Below are positions 27,750 to 36,285 of a stretch of DNA of 64,000 nucleotides, piece by piece. A program made the position numbers and the translations under genes. The number at the start of each line of letters is the position of its first letter. The first letter of the stretch is position 1. This stretch comes from Pseudotamlana haliotis. Its GTDB lineage: Bacteria > Bacteroidota > Bacteroidia > Flavobacteriales > Flavobacteriaceae. The notes under the pieces are model-generated. The model worked only from the letters and a program-made list of their open reading frames with translations. It made no database searches and was not told the DNA's origin. The stretch is taken from contig NZ_WAAT01000028.1 in the NCBI RefSeq assembly GCF_008806375.1, positions 215,278-279,277 of the forward strand, in the 5' to 3' direction.

Positions 27750-27910
27750 ATACCAATTATAATCTAAAATGAGCCCTATAATTTGTTTCTATTAAAATCA
27801 TATTTTAATAAAAAATAAAACCGTAGCGCTACTATGCTTTGATTTTGTATTTCATATGAATCCAATATATTCCCAATTATTTAGGGCGCCTTTTAAATCA
27901 TAATTGGTAT
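27750..27910. repeat. MITE-like element with 30-bp imperfect terminal inverted repeats
   Basis: The left arm (27750-27780) begins ATACCAATTATAATCTAAAA and ends with AGCCCTA; the right arm (27881-27910) is its near-complement, ending TCATAATTGGTAT. About 26 of 30 positions pair. The interior is AT-rich, non-coding, and has a central GTAGCGCTAC palindrome. The size of 161 bp and the structure fit a miniature inverted-repeat element; no obvious target-site duplication was identified. The left end lies just upstream of the DUF937 start codon. Confidence 0.65.
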
Positions 27911-27943
27911 AATTAATTAAATTTTTAAAGGAGCTTTAAGGTA

Positions 27944-27980
27944 CAAAAAAAGTCCTAACAAATTCTGTTAGGACTTTTTA
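27944..27980. terminator. Bidirectional terminator downstream of serA
   Basis: AAAAAGTCCTAACA, short loop AATTC, TGTTAGGACTTTTT. A long perfect stem with A and T tracts, placed 76 bp past the serA stop on the minus strand. Confidence 0.8.
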
Positions 27981-28055
27981 ATATCTAAATCAATTGGATT
28001 TATAAAGTAGGTAAACCTGACTTTGGTTTTAAAAGTGCGTTTAGGGCACTAAAAA

Positions 28056-29006
28056 CTATCCAAGAATACTGATAATTTGTTCAGCTAATTCAGTACCAAT
28101 TCTATCTTGAGCTTCGTTAGTTGCCGCACCAGTATGTGGTGTTAATGATAAAGCTGGGTTCATTAATAACTGAATTTCTGGTTTAGGTTCTTTTTCAAAA
28201 ACATCTAAAGCTGCTCTAGAAACTTTACCACTTTCTAATGCTTTTACTAATGCTACTTCGTTAACCACACCACCACGTGCTGCGTTAGCGATGATAACAC
28301 CATCTTTCATGATGTTAAATTCAGCTTCATCAATTACATAATCATCCTGTGCAGGAACGTGTAAAGAGATGAAATCAGCTTGTTTTAAAACCTCTTCTTT
28401 AGAAATAGTTTCAATTTCAAAGCTTACTTTTTGTCCGTCAAAGAAATCTAATTCTAAGTTCGCTTTATCCAAGAAAGGATCGAAAGCAACAACTTTCATA
28501 CCAGCTCCTAAGGCTACTTTAGCAGTGGCTTGACCAATACGACCAAAACCTAAAACCCCTAAAGTTTTACCTTTTAATTCAGTTCCTTTAGCGTAAGCTT
28601 TCTTTAAGCCTTTAAAGTTTTGATCGCCTTCTAAAGGCATATCTCTATTTGAGTTATGTAAGAAACGTGCTAATCCGAAAAAGTGACCGAAAACTAATTC
28701 AGCAACAGAGTGTGAAGAGGCTGCAGGTGTATTAATAACACTAAGACCTTTTTCTCTAGCGTACTCTACATCAATATTATCCATACCAACACCACCACGA
28801 CCAATAATTTTTAATCCTGGGCAGGCATCGATTAAGTCTTTACGTACCGTAGTTGCACTTCTAACTAATAAAACAGCGATGTCTTTTTCGTTAATGTAAT
28901 TGATTAATTGCTCTTGTGCTACGGTTGTAGTGATGACTTCGTATCCTGCTTTTTCAAGGGCGTCAATACCACTTTGTGAAATACCGTCGTTTGCTAATAC
29001 TTTCAT
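28056..29006 (-). CDS. serA: D-2-hydroxyacid dehydrogenase, probable D-3-phosphoglycerate dehydrogenase
   Basis: 316 aa, the short form without a C-terminal ACT domain. The NAD-binding motif G-F-G-R-I-G is near residue 150; catalytic Arg (N-A-A-R-G-G-V-V-N-E), Glu and His (L-T-P-H-T-G-A-A-T) are in place. Adjacent serC supports 3-phosphoglycerate oxidation as the first step of serine synthesis. The lack of an ACT domain suggests no allosteric serine feedback. No serB is present in the window. Confidence 0.88.
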   Translation of the reverse strand: MKVLANDGISQSGIDALEKAGYEVITTTVAQEQLINYINEKDIAVLLVRSATTVRKDLIDACPGLKIIGRGGVGMDNIDVEYAREKGLSVINTPAASSHSVAELVFGHFFGLARFLHNSNRDMPLEGDQNFKGLKKAYAKGTELKGKTLGVLGFGRIGQATAKVALGAGMKVVAFDPFLDKANLELDFFDGQKVSFEIETISKEEVLKQADFISLHVPAQDDYVIDEAEFNIMKDGVIIANAARGGVVNEVALVKALESGKVSRAALDVFEKEPKPEIQLLMNPALSLTPHTGAATNEAQDRIGTELAEQIISILG

Positions 29007-29023
29007 TGTTTTGTTATTTTATA

Positions 29024-29097
29024 TTTCCGCGAAAGCGAAAAACTTAATAGTTATTATTTAGTTGAATTTTTGAGTGTCCACTTCCGCGGAAGCGAAA
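29024..29097. repeat. Pair of short TTTCCGCGAAAGCGAAA-type palindromes
   Basis: TTTCCGCGAAAGCGAAA at 29024-29040 and CTTCCGCGGAAGCGAAA at 29081-29097 lie in the serC-serA spacer. A related palindrome, ATTTCCGTTTTCACGGAAAT, occurs at 33491-33510 before ychF. This looks like a small dispersed repeat family. Confidence 0.5.
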
Positions 29098-29105
29098 CAG
29101 CTATA

Positions 29106-30170
29106 TTATGCTTTAGCTTCTAATTCGTTCATGACTTCTACTAGCGCTTTTACGCTATCTAGAGGCAATGCGTTGTACATAGAGGCTCTATATCCACCAA
29201 CACTTCTGTGTCCGTTTACACCGCTAATTCCAGCTTCTTTGAGCATGGTGTCGAAAGTGTCTTTTAAGCTCTCATCAGTTAAGTTGAACGTTGCATTCAT
29301 GGTAGAACGATCTTCTTTTGCTGCAAATCCTTTGAATAATGGATTTAAATCAATTTCAGAGTACATTAAGGTTGCTTTCTTTTCGTTTTCTTCTTGAATT
29401 CCGGCAATACCAGCTAATCCTTTTAACCACTCTAAAGTTAACATAGAGGTGTAAATAGGAAAAACAGGAGGCGTGTTGTACATACTACCTGCTTTGATGT
29501 GTAATTGGTAATCTAAGATTGAAGGGATATCACGAGATACTTTTCCTAATATTTCATCTTTAACAACAACAAGTGTTGTTCCTGCTGGTCCCATGTTTTT
29601 TTGAGCACCGGCATAAATGATAGCAAATTTTGAAAAATCTAAAGTTGTTGAGAAAATGTCACTACTCATATCACACACTAAAGGTACATCGGTTTGAGGG
29701 ATGTCTTTAAACTGTGTTCCGAAAATGGTATTGTTAGAGGTATAGTGTAAGTAATCTAAATCTGAAGGAATTTCAAATCCTTTAGGGATGTAGTTGAAGT
29801 TAGCATCGGCAGAAGATGCCACGTCAATAATTTCACCTATTTTTTTAGCTTCTTTAATTGCTTTTCCACTCCAAGCGCCAGTATTAATGTAACCTGCTTT
29901 ATTTTCTAAAAGATTTAATGCGGTCATGATAAACTGTGTGCTTGCTCCACCTTGTAAAAATAAGGCTGTATAACCTTTTCCTTCTAGACCTAAAAGCTCT
30001 AAAGCTAAAGCTCTAGCGTTTTCCATAATCTCAACGAAGTCTTTACTTCTGTGTGAGATTTCAATTAAGGATAATCCACTGTTATTATAATCTACAATTG
30101 CTCCTGAAGCTTTTAATAAAACTTCTTGTGGTAAAATACTAGGTCCTGCACTAAAGTTATGTTTTTTCAT
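29106..30170 (-). CDS. serC: Phosphoserine aminotransferase
   Basis: 354 aa. It converts 3-phosphohydroxypyruvate and glutamate to phosphoserine and 2-oxoglutarate. It starts K-K-H-N-F-S-A-G-P-S-I-L-P; the PLP lysine lies in Y-A-G-A-Q-K-N-M-G-P-A-G near residue 192; F-L-Q-G-G-A-S-T-Q-F near 72 binds the cofactor phosphate. It lies upstream of serA (99-bp spacer with palindromic repeats) and downstream of the acyl-CoA reductase gene on the same strand. Confidence 0.96.
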   Translation of the reverse strand: MKKHNFSAGPSILPQEVLLKASGAIVDYNNSGLSLIEISHRSKDFVEIMENARALALELLGLEGKGYTALFLQGGASTQFIMTALNLLENKAGYINTGAWSGKAIKEAKKIGEIIDVASSADANFNYIPKGFEIPSDLDYLHYTSNNTIFGTQFKDIPQTDVPLVCDMSSDIFSTTLDFSKFAIIYAGAQKNMGPAGTTLVVVKDEILGKVSRDIPSILDYQLHIKAGSMYNTPPVFPIYTSMLTLEWLKGLAGIAGIQEENEKKATLMYSEIDLNPLFKGFAAKEDRSTMNATFNLTDESLKDTFDTMLKEAGISGVNGHRSVGGYRASMYNALPLDSVKALVEVMNELEAKA

Positions 30171-30243
30171 TTTTCTTGGTAAAAATTAAGATGTAAAGGT
30201 CTTAATTAATTCCTTATTTTTAATTAAAAATTCTATAAAAGTT

Positions 30244-31305
30244 TTATCGAATCGCTAATAAAAATTCAACAGAATCCACATCATCTGCATATTCCCAAAG
30301 TTGTGGTTTTTGAGTGGCTCCGAAAGCAATTTCGTTTTTCGTAAATCCGTTAGAGACAATACATTGAATTTGCTGTTTGTTGGCTTCTAGTTTCGCTTCT
30401 AATTCGTTTTTATTTTCATAATATTCATAGAAAACAGTCGCGATAGGAGAGGCCAGGCTTTCGTCTTCTTTTATCATAAAAAAACCGTTTTCAAGCATGT
30501 CAAATTCACTCATTAAATAGACGGCTTTGTTATAGTCGTAATTATTAGCGTATTTGGCTTTTTCAATGATAGGATGCCAATGGTACATGCCTTCAAAAAA
30601 AGCATCAAATTGGTAGCCTTTTGGTATGTATAATTTAGAAACATTGCGACAACCAAGACCGTAGTATCTAAAAATGTCTTCCGATAGGTTTTTAAGATCT
30701 TCTTCAGTTTCTTCTCCTGTTAATACAGCAACCGAATTTCTGTTATTTCTAATAATAGAAGGTTTGTCTTTAAAATAATATTCAAAATAACGCGCGGTAT
30801 TATTACTTCCTGTAGCGATGACCGCATCAAAATTTTGAACTTTGCCTTCCGTTAAGGTGATTCTACCTTTAAACAGAGGCTCTACATATTCCAGATATTT
30901 GGCTAGGAAAGGCAATAACTGCTTATCGTTTGATGATTGTTTAACCAATACATTGTGTCCCGTAATTAAAACCGATAAAAAATCGTGAAAGCCTACAAGA
31001 GGTATGTTGCCCGCCATTATTATGGCTACTGTTTTTGGGCTAACATTATCAACATGATAAGGTTTTAACCACGTGTTTAAATGGTCAAGTGTTAAGGCTT
31101 CAGCCCATGAATTTAATGCAAAGCGGATGTTTTCCTTAGTAAACCATCCGTTGTGTTCTTCGGCTAATTTTAATTGATGTTTAAAGCCATCGAAGAAAAT
31201 ATCATTGTGTTCAACAATATCATTCTTTTCAACAACTTCGTTAGAAAATTGCCTTAAAAAATCTCCTAATTTTATAAAAGCATTAATTCTTTCCTGTAAT
31301 TGCAT
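30244..31305 (-). CDS. LuxC-like acyl-CoA reductase family protein
   Basis: 353 aa. The sequence has the LuxC/acyl-CoA reductase pattern: [10 protein letters not shown] near residue 99, A-T-G-S-N-N-T-A near 164, and [10 protein letters not shown] near 217, where the Cys is the probable acyl-accepting nucleophile. The family reduces activated fatty acids to aldehydes in luminous bacteria; in Bacteroidota it is widespread without lux genes, and its substrate is not settled. It is the first gene of a minus-strand run with serC and serA, divergent from a ferredoxin that might donate electrons. Confidence 0.8.
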   Translation of the reverse strand: MQLQERINAFIKLGDFLRQFSNEVVEKNDIVEHNDIFFDGFKHQLKLAEEHNGWFTKENIRFALNSWAEALTLDHLNTWLKPYHVDNVSPKTVAIIMAGNIPLVGFHDFLSVLITGHNVLVKQSSNDKQLLPFLAKYLEYVEPLFKGRITLTEGKVQNFDAVIATGSNNTARYFEYYFKDKPSIIRNNRNSVAVLTGEETEEDLKNLSEDIFRYYGLGCRNVSKLYIPKGYQFDAFFEGMYHWHPIIEKAKYANNYDYNKAVYLMSEFDMLENGFFMIKEDESLASPIATVFYEYYENKNELEAKLEANKQQIQCIVSNGFTKNEIAFGATQKPQLWEYADDVDSVEFLLAIR

Positions 31306-31312
31306 CCTGAAT

Positions 31313-31343
31313 TTGGTTATGAAAGGTTTAGGCGTTATTTTTG
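31313..31343 (+). promoter_or_regulatory. Promoter of the 2[4Fe-4S] ferredoxin gene
   Basis: TTG at 31313-31315, 20-bp spacer, TATTTTTG at 31336-31343, then the ferredoxin ATG 29 bp downstream. A full Bacteroidota-type promoter. Confidence 0.7.
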
Positions 31344-31349
31344 CTGTTG

Positions 31350-31379
31350 CAAATTTAGAAAGAAAAAACGCTATGGCAA
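31350..31379 (-). promoter_or_regulatory. Promoter of acyl-CoA reductase-serC-serA
   Basis: On the minus strand, TTG (31377-31379), a 19-bp spacer and TAAATTTG (31350-31357) form a complete promoter facing the acyl-CoA reductase. It begins only 6 bp beyond the -7 box of the divergent ferredoxin promoter, so the two promoters face away from each other with polymerase footprints that overlap. Confidence 0.65.
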
Positions 31380-31726
31380 TTATAATAACAGACGAATGTA
31401 TAAATTGTGGTGCATGTGAACCAGAATGTCCGAATACGGCAATTTACGAAGGGGCAGATGATTGGCGCTACAAAGATGGTACAAGTTTGGATGGAACAGT
31501 AGTATTAACAAATGGAACAGAAGTAGATGCTGATGAGGCTCAAGAGCCTATAAGTGATGAGGTTTACTACATTGTACCAGATAAATGTACAGAGTGTAAA
31601 GGTTTCCATGATGAACCACAATGTGCGGCTGTATGTCCTGTAGATTGTTGTGTTCCTGATGATGATCATGAAGAAACTGAAGAGGAATTGTTAGCTAAAC
31701 AGAAATTTATGCATCCTGATGGATAA
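31373..31726 (+). CDS. 2[4Fe-4S] ferredoxin, Alvin-type
   Basis: 117 aa from the ATG at 31373 (M-A-I-I-I-T-D-E-C). Cluster I ligands are [11 protein letters not shown]; cluster II is C-x2-C-x8-C-x3-C (C-T-E-C, an eight-residue loop, C-A-A-V-C-P), the arrangement of Allochromatium-type ferredoxins. An acidic insertion of about 35 residues separates the clusters. It is a low-potential electron carrier in the cytoplasm. The -33/-7 promoter lies between an upstream ATG at 31205 and the chosen start, which rules out the longer frame. Confidence 0.92.
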   Translation: MAIIITDECINCGACEPECPNTAIYEGADDWRYKDGTSLDGTVVLTNGTEVDADEAQEPISDEVYYIVPDKCTECKGFHDEPQCAAVCPVDCCVPDDDHEETEEELLAKQKFMHPDG

Positions 31727-31750
31727 TTAAAATTTAGATATAGATTTAAT

Positions 31751-31782
31751 AAAAAGACTACTTGAAAAAGGTGGTCTTTTTT
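31751..31782 (+). terminator. Terminator downstream of the ferredoxin gene
   Basis: AAAAAGACTACTT pairs with AAGGTGGTCTTTTT around a GAAA loop, 24 bp after the stop codon. Confidence 0.7.
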
Positions 31783-31844
31783 GTTTTTGTTGGAAACGGT
31801 TATGAAAAACTCTACATTTAGTCGGTTAACCCAACCTAATTATT

Positions 31845-32636
31845 ATGAAAAAAATACCTTTACTTCATTTATTACTAGTAGCCGTATTATGGGCTTTTTT
31901 TACTTTTATTTATGCTAAAATTTTCGGGAATCCTGGTCAAATGCCACTAGCTGATTTGATTAGCAAAAGTTTTAGTGTCAACTTACTTCTAGCGGCATTA
32001 ACAGTGACCGTATATAGTTACATACGCCCAGCAAACATAATAGTAGGGCTAAACAAAATAAAAACTAAGAAAAATTGGATTTTAATTTACCCCATTTTTA
32101 TAATTGTTTTATCACTTTTTAGTAGTGGTTTAAATGGAGTGTACGCTAATTTTGATAGCTATAAGTGGGCGTTAATCAATTGTCTATTTGTTGGGATATC
32201 AGAAGAATTAATGTTTCGCGGTGTTTTATTAAGTAGTTTAACAAAAAAAATAGGCTTTATAAAAGCAGCTTTAATTGTTATTTTCCTGTTTGGTGCCATT
32301 CATGTTTTGAATGTGTTTACAACAGGAGAACTTGGGCAAGGAATTGCGCAGGCTTGTATGGCCATGAGTTCAGGAATACTATTTTTGGCCGTTAGAGTTA
32401 AAACATTAAGTATTATTCCAGCTATTATTTTACACGCCTTATGGGATTTTGCAGCCTTTACCATGGCAACAATTCCTGAAGGAGAAAGTGTAGAAGGTGG
32501 TGCGGCAACCTTAGGGGTTTTAGTAAGCTTACTATTCGCTGCTAGCCCAATTATCTTAGGAATTTTGGGTGTTATTCAGTTAACTAGAAAAAATGCTGTA
32601 GCCGAATTTGTAAAAACACAAGAGGCCGCTATTTAA
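31845..32636 (+). CDS. CPBP-family intramembrane metalloprotease
   Basis: 263 aa with about eight hydrophobic segments. The three CPBP motifs are present: E-E-L-M-F-R-G near residue 120, F-G-A-I-H-V-L-N near 148, and H-A-L-W-D near 197; the Glu and His residues bind the catalytic metal. CPBP proteins cleave peptides or prenylated substrates in the membrane; the substrate here is unknown. It is monocistronic and ends in a clear terminator. Confidence 0.88.
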   Translation: MKKIPLLHLLLVAVLWAFFTFIYAKIFGNPGQMPLADLISKSFSVNLLLAALTVTVYSYIRPANIIVGLNKIKTKKNWILIYPIFIIVLSLFSSGLNGVYANFDSYKWALINCLFVGISEELMFRGVLLSSLTKKIGFIKAALIVIFLFGAIHVLNVFTTGELGQGIAQACMAMSSGILFLAVRVKTLSIIPAIILHALWDFAAFTMATIPEGESVEGGAATLGVLVSLLFAASPIILGILGVIQLTRKNAVAEFVKTQEAAI

Positions 32637-32656
32637 AATTAAACTTATATTTGACT

Positions 32657-32693
32657 AAAATATCCTGAGCTTTTGCTTGGGATATTTTTTTTA
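32657..32693 (+). terminator. Terminator after the CPBP protease gene
   Basis: AAATATCC and GGATATTT arms around a GAGCTTTTGCTTG loop, followed by a run of T. Confidence 0.75.
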
Positions 32694-32747
32694 ACCTTGA
32701 TTAAACTATTGCAAAATAATTTAGTCTAACCCCAAAAAAAATATAGT

Positions 32748-33248
32748 ATGACAAGTAAATGGATGCGTATAATACATCGTTATTTAGGCTTTTTCTTAAT
32801 TGGAGTGATGATTGTTTACTCTTTAAGTGGCGTTATTTTAATTTTTAGAAATACCGATTTCTTAAAAAGTAAAACTGAAGTAGAAAAAACAATAAAACCA
32901 AATTTAGGAGGTGAAGCCCTTGGTCGATCCTTAAAAATTAAACGTTTTAAGGTAGAAAAAGTAAAAGGTGATTTAATTTTGTTTAAAAATGGCCAATACA
33001 ATAAAACGACAGGGGTTGCTAATTACACTAAAGCCGAATTACCTTATGTGCTTAATAGAATGACGCATTTACATAAAGCCACGTCACAAGAGCCTTTATT
33101 TTGGTTGAATGTGTTTTCTGGGGTGTCCCTTTTCTTTTTTGCGGTATCATCTTTCTGGATGTTTATGCCTAAAACTAAAATCTTTAAAAAAGGCATGTAC
33201 TTCACTGCTTTTGGAGTCGTGTTAACACTAATAATGTTGTTTATATAA
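32748..33248 (+). CDS. PepSY-associated transmembrane protein, small
   Basis: 166 aa. An N-terminal amphipathic helix and membrane segment (M-R-I-I-H-R-Y-L-G-F-F-L-I-G-V-M) is followed by a PepSY-like extracytoplasmic region of about 70 residues and two C-terminal membrane segments (V-F-S-G-V-S-L-F-F-F-A-V-S; G-V-V-L-T-L-I-M-L-F). The W-x-R-x-I-H-R-Y-L-G start is shared with PepSY_TM reductases, which are much larger; this appears to be a minimal form. Histidines H10, H108 and others could bind haem, but this is speculative. It is monocistronic. Confidence 0.65.
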   Translation: MTSKWMRIIHRYLGFFLIGVMIVYSLSGVILIFRNTDFLKSKTEVEKTIKPNLGGEALGRSLKIKRFKVEKVKGDLILFKNGQYNKTTGVANYTKAELPYVLNRMTHLHKATSQEPLFWLNVFSGVSLFFFAVSSFWMFMPKTKIFKKGMYFTAFGVVLTLIMLFI

Positions 33249-33281
33249 GGCGGTATTTTTGTTTTATAGTCATTATCATAA

Positions 33282-33313
33282 AATCTTGAGTTTACCGCTC
33301 AAGATTTTTTTTA
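33282..33313 (+). terminator. Terminator after the PepSY-TM gene
   Basis: AAAATCTTGAG, loop TTTACCG, CTCAAGATTTT and a run of T. Confidence 0.8.
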
Positions 33314-33454
33314 TTTCGTTTAAAAGGGGGTAGTTCATTTTTGATTCAAGAGTGAATTTAATAATCATAAGAGATTTAGTTTGCATTAAGCTAGATTTTA
33401 AAGATTCAATAATTAAAGCTTAAAATTGTTACAAATAATAATAAAGGAATTAAC

Positions 33455-33462
33455 TACATTTG
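33455..33462 (+). promoter_or_regulatory. -7 promoter box for ychF
   Basis: TACATTTG matches TAnnTTTG; a TTG at 33426-33428 lies 26 bp upstream, slightly more than the usual spacing. A palindrome (ATTTCCGTTTTCACGGAAAT, 33491-33510) falls in the transcribed leader just before the start codon and could fold in the mRNA. Confidence 0.5.
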
Positions 33463-33526
33463 CACTCGCAAAATAAACTTTGTTATAAAGATTTCCGTTT
33501 TCACGGAAATGAAAAAAATAGTTCAC

Positions 33527-34621
33527 ATGAAAGCAGGTATAGTAGGATTACCAAACGTAGGAAAATCAACGTTATTCAATTGTTTATCAAATGCTAAAGC
33601 GCAGAGTGCTAACTTTCCGTTTTGTACCATTGAACCAAATATTGGCGTGGTGAACGTTCCAGATCCGCGTTTAGAGAAATTAGAGTCTTTGGTAAACCCA
33701 GAGCGCGTGTTACCTGCAACTGTAGAGATTGTGGATATAGCTGGATTAGTAAAAGGAGCGAGTAAAGGTGAAGGTTTAGGTAATCAATTTTTAGCCAATA
33801 TTCGTGAAACCGATGCGATTCTTCATGTGTTACGTTGTTTCGATAACGATAATATTGTTCATGTTGATGGTAATGTAAACCCTATTCGTGATAAGGAAAC
33901 CATTGATATGGAGCTTCAGCTTAAAGACCTTGAAACGGCTGAAAAGAAATTAGATAAAGTAAAACGTGCTGCTAAAACCGGGAACAAAGAAGCCCAAAAG
34001 GAAGAAGCTGTTTTATTAAAAATAAAAGAAGCTTTAGAAGAAGGAAAATCTGTGAGAGCTTTAGAGTTTTCAGAAGAAGATTATGAAGAGTTTGTAGTGC
34101 CATCACAGTTTATTACCGATAAGCCTGTAATGTATGTATGTAATGTTGATGAAGGTGCTGCGGTTACTGGAAACGCTTATGTAGAGCAGGTTAAGGAAGC
34201 GGTTAAAGACGAAAATGCTGAGGTACTTGTTTTGGCTGTTGGAACCGAAGCTGATATTAATGAATTAGAAGATTACGAAGAGCGCCAAATGTTTCTTCAA
34301 GACATCGGGTTAGAAGAAGCAGGTTCTGCTAAACTTATCCGTGGAGCATATAAATTATTAAATCAGCAAACTTACTTCACTGCTGGTGTTAAAGAAGTGC
34401 GTGCTTGGACGGTTGATATTGGAGCTACTGCACCACAAGCCGCAGGTGTGATTCATACTGATTTTGAAAAAGGATTTATTCGTGCTGAGGTGATCGCTTA
34501 CAATGATTATGTTGAGTATGGTAGTGAAGCAAAAGTTAAAGAAGCAGGAAAAATGCGTGTAGAAGGAAAGAATTACATTGTGAAAGATGGCGATGTCATG
34601 CATTTCTTATTCAACGTGTAA
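33527..34621 (+). CDS. ychF: Redox-regulated ATPase YchF (OBG family)
   Basis: 364 aa from the ATG at 33527 ([15 protein letters not shown]), the start and length conserved in the family. An ATG six codons upstream lies inside a palindromic repeat and is less likely. G1 is [10 protein letters not shown]3 is D-I-A-G-L-V, and G4 is changed from NKxD (here M-Y-V-C-N-V-D-E), which gives YchF its preference for ATP. The C-terminal TGS domain ends [12 protein letters not shown]. YchF is a cytoplasmic translation-associated ATPase. Confidence 0.96.
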   Translation: MKAGIVGLPNVGKSTLFNCLSNAKAQSANFPFCTIEPNIGVVNVPDPRLEKLESLVNPERVLPATVEIVDIAGLVKGASKGEGLGNQFLANIRETDAILHVLRCFDNDNIVHVDGNVNPIRDKETIDMELQLKDLETAEKKLDKVKRAAKTGNKEAQKEEAVLLKIKEALEEGKSVRALEFSEEDYEEFVVPSQFITDKPVMYVCNVDEGAAVTGNAYVEQVKEAVKDENAEVLVLAVGTEADINELEDYEERQMFLQDIGLEEAGSAKLIRGAYKLLNQQTYFTAGVKEVRAWTVDIGATAPQAAGVIHTDFEKGFIRAEVIAYNDYVEYGSEAKVKEAGKMRVEGKNYIVKDGDVMHFLFNV

Positions 34622-34660
34622 ATGTAAGGTTAAACCTTTTTGTTAAAAGAAAGTTAAATT

Positions 34661-34689
34661 TTGTTAAGACAAGAATTTGATTATTTTTG
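34661..34689 (+). promoter_or_regulatory. Promoter of the SRPBCC gene
   Basis: TTG at 34661-34663 and TATTTTTG at 34682-34689, 18-bp spacer, 31 bp before the start codon. Confidence 0.6.
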
Positions 34690-34720
34690 CGAAACAAACA
34701 AGACCAACTTAACCTAATTA

Positions 34721-35221
34721 ATGCCTACAATCCTTTTGGAGTCAGAAATCAATTCTGATGTGAAAACCTGTTTTGACTTAGCTCGAAACATTGATATCCT
34801 CAAAGAGTCTTTAAAACGAACCAATGAGATTCCTGTTGCTGGGAAAACTTCTGGGCTTATAGCTAAAGGGGAGTGGATTAGCTGGGAAGCGAATCATTTT
34901 GGTGTCGTTCAGCATCTTACCACCAAAATTGTGGCCTTTGATAGCCCTAATTATTTTGTAAATGAAATGGTTTTAGGCGTGTTTAAGTCCTATCGTCACG
35001 AACATATTTTTGAGGAAAAAGGAGATATTACCATCATGACAGATAGGTTTATTTTTGAATGCCCTTACGGGATCTTAGGAAAACTAGTGGATTGGCTTTT
35101 TATGAAGCGTTATATTACGAAACTCTTGAAGTCACGTGTTAAAATTTTAAAGTTTATAGCGGAAAGTGAAAATGCTACAGATTATACCTCACCTTATTTA
35201 TCCCCAATGAGAGAAGTTTGA
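34721..35221 (+). CDS. SRPBCC-fold (START-like) protein
   Basis: 166 aa. The pattern of a ligand-binding helix-grip fold is visible: N-terminal V-K-T-C-F-D-L-A-R-N-I-D, a central strand region with G-E-W-I-S-W-E-A-N-H-F-G and T-T-K-I, and a long C-terminal helix (L-V-D-W-L-F-M-K-R-Y-I-T-K-L-L-K-S-R). These are typical of the polyketide-cyclase-like SRPBCC family widespread in flavobacteria. The ligand is unknown. It has its own promoter and no obvious functional link to its neighbours. Confidence 0.75.
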   Translation: MPTILLESEINSDVKTCFDLARNIDILKESLKRTNEIPVAGKTSGLIAKGEWISWEANHFGVVQHLTTKIVAFDSPNYFVNEMVLGVFKSYRHEHIFEEKGDITIMTDRFIFECPYGILGKLVDWLFMKRYITKLLKSRVKILKFIAESENATDYTSPYLSPMREV

Positions 35222-35317
35222 AATTAAGCTTCTACCTTTTTTTTTATTGTTATAGTGATAAGTGATATAATCATATTTTAGTTCTCATTTTTTACTTAAA
35301 AAACATCAAATACTTTT

Positions 35318-35507
35318 TTAATCAGTTACTTTATTCACTCGTTCTACACTATTCAAAATTGAAAGAGATAGACGAACGATACTATCTGAAATACAAGTTA
35401 AATCATGAGGTGCGTTTTCATCTAGAGCTTTTTGTTTGTAGTAAATCAGTTATCGCTGGTTTGTTTTCTTGATATACAAGGTCTTCTATTATTGATGCCG
35501 TATTCAT
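35318..35507 (-). pseudogene. Frameshifted small gene downstream of the 2Fe-2S ferredoxin
   Basis: From an ATG at 35507 the frame reads M-N-T-A-S-I-I-E-D-L-V-Y-Q-E-N-K-P-A-I-T-D, then runs to a stop after 29 codons. The neighbouring frame takes over near residue 22 with Y-Y-K-Q-K-A-L-D-E-N-A-P-H-D-L-T and continues as a helical, protein-like sequence to TAA at 35318. Together they would encode about 62 residues. It starts three bases after the ferredoxin stop and so was probably co-transcribed with it. I do not recognise the family. The evidence for a single disrupted gene is codon-like sequence on both sides of the break. Confidence 0.4.
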
Positions 35508-35510
35508 AAT

Positions 35511-35840
35511 TTATATGTTTATGTTGTTATCTGTAATAATTTTAAAAGTGTGGTTATTAATTTTTTCATCGAGCATAATTTGGCAAGCTAAACGACTGTA
35601 TTTATCCATATTAGAAATGTTTTCTAGTGTTTCTTTTTCAACGGGTTCTACGAAATCATTTAATGGACCAGATTGCAATTTTACATGACAGGTGCCACAC
35701 AAGCCTCTGCCTAAGCATTCTCCAATATCTTCATAATAGGTCTCAACAATCAACTCCATAAGGTTGGGGTATTCAAATCGCCTAAAAGGAATTTCAATAG
35801 CCTTATTGTTGGTCGTTATTATGTTTACTTTATAAATCAT
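35511..35840 (-). CDS. 2Fe-2S ferredoxin (adrenodoxin/plant-type fold)
   Basis: 109 aa. The cluster ligands are C-L-G-R-G-L-C-G-T-C-H (Cys42, 47, 50 approximately) and a fourth Cys in R-L-A-C-Q-I near residue 87. The C-x5-C-x2-C spacing and the L-E-N-I-S-N-M-D-K-Y-S-R-L-A-C-Q element fit the adrenodoxin-like branch rather than the plant type. It is an electron carrier; no P450 or oxygenase partner is adjacent. The next gene on this strand is a frameshifted small ORF. Confidence 0.85.
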   Translation of the reverse strand: MIYKVNIITTNNKAIEIPFRRFEYPNLMELIVETYYEDIGECLGRGLCGTCHVKLQSGPLNDFVEPVEKETLENISNMDKYSRLACQIMLDEKINNHTFKIITDNNINI

Positions 35841-35959
35841 TCTTAATGATATGATAAATTTGTCTTAGCTAAAGTAAGTCTAAATTTCATAAAGGACAAA
35901 TTTATCCTAATTAAATTTTTGTGGTTTTTCAGGAGCTTTTATTGAACTCATAACGGAGC

Positions 35960-35991
35960 CGATAGCGCTCGACGGTGTCGGGTGCCGTAAC
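35960..35991 (+). repeat. REP palindrome, copy 1 (direct)
   Basis: The copy begins CGATAGCGCTCGACGGTGTC and ends GGGTGCCGTAAC. It is GC-rich against AT-rich surroundings and nearly identical to the copy at 36191. The IS3-family remnant starts immediately after it (TGGACTACC). Confidence 0.8.
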
Positions 35992-36189
35992 TGGACTACC
36001 TAATAAATTTGGTACTATTTTATATTAAGCAGCTTTGTTAATAAATCCTTTTAATTGTGATCCTTTTTCAAGAGGTGTCATGTATCCTAAACTAGAATGT
36101 AATCTTTTTGTATTATACCAGTTTAAATATTGCTCAATAGATTTGTATAATTGATTATAAGAAGTATACCTAAATCTATTAATCCACCT
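35992..36189 (-). mobile_element. Remnant of an IS3-family insertion sequence (transposase C-terminus)
   Basis: On the minus strand the frame 36189 to 36025 encodes about 54 residues ending L-N-W-Y-N-T-K-R-L-H-S-S-L-G-Y, then M-T-P-L-E-K, then K-A-A and TAA. This is the typical C-terminal end of the IS3/IS150-type integrase domain (N-x2-R-x-H-x2-L-x-Y). The rest of the transposase is missing: the sequence is cut at 36190 by the REP copy of the neighbouring RAYT element. The outer end, TGGACTACC at 35992, is probably the IS terminus and abuts REP copy 1 directly. Confidence 0.8.
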
Positions 36190-36190
36190 C

Positions 36191-36222
36191 CGATAGCGCT
36201 CGACTGTGTCGGGTGTCGTAAC
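36191..36222 (+). repeat. REP palindrome, copy 2 (direct, left of RAYT gene)
   Basis: The copy begins CGATAGCGCTCGACTGTGTC and ends GGGTGTCGTAAC. It differs from copy 1 at two positions. It truncates the IS3 remnant and lies 64 bp before the RAYT start codon. Confidence 0.85.
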
Positions 36223-36285
36223 AGTTGTAAAAGAAATAATACAAAAGCTACTTTAAAAATAGAGTAACTTTTGTATTTTTAGGGA

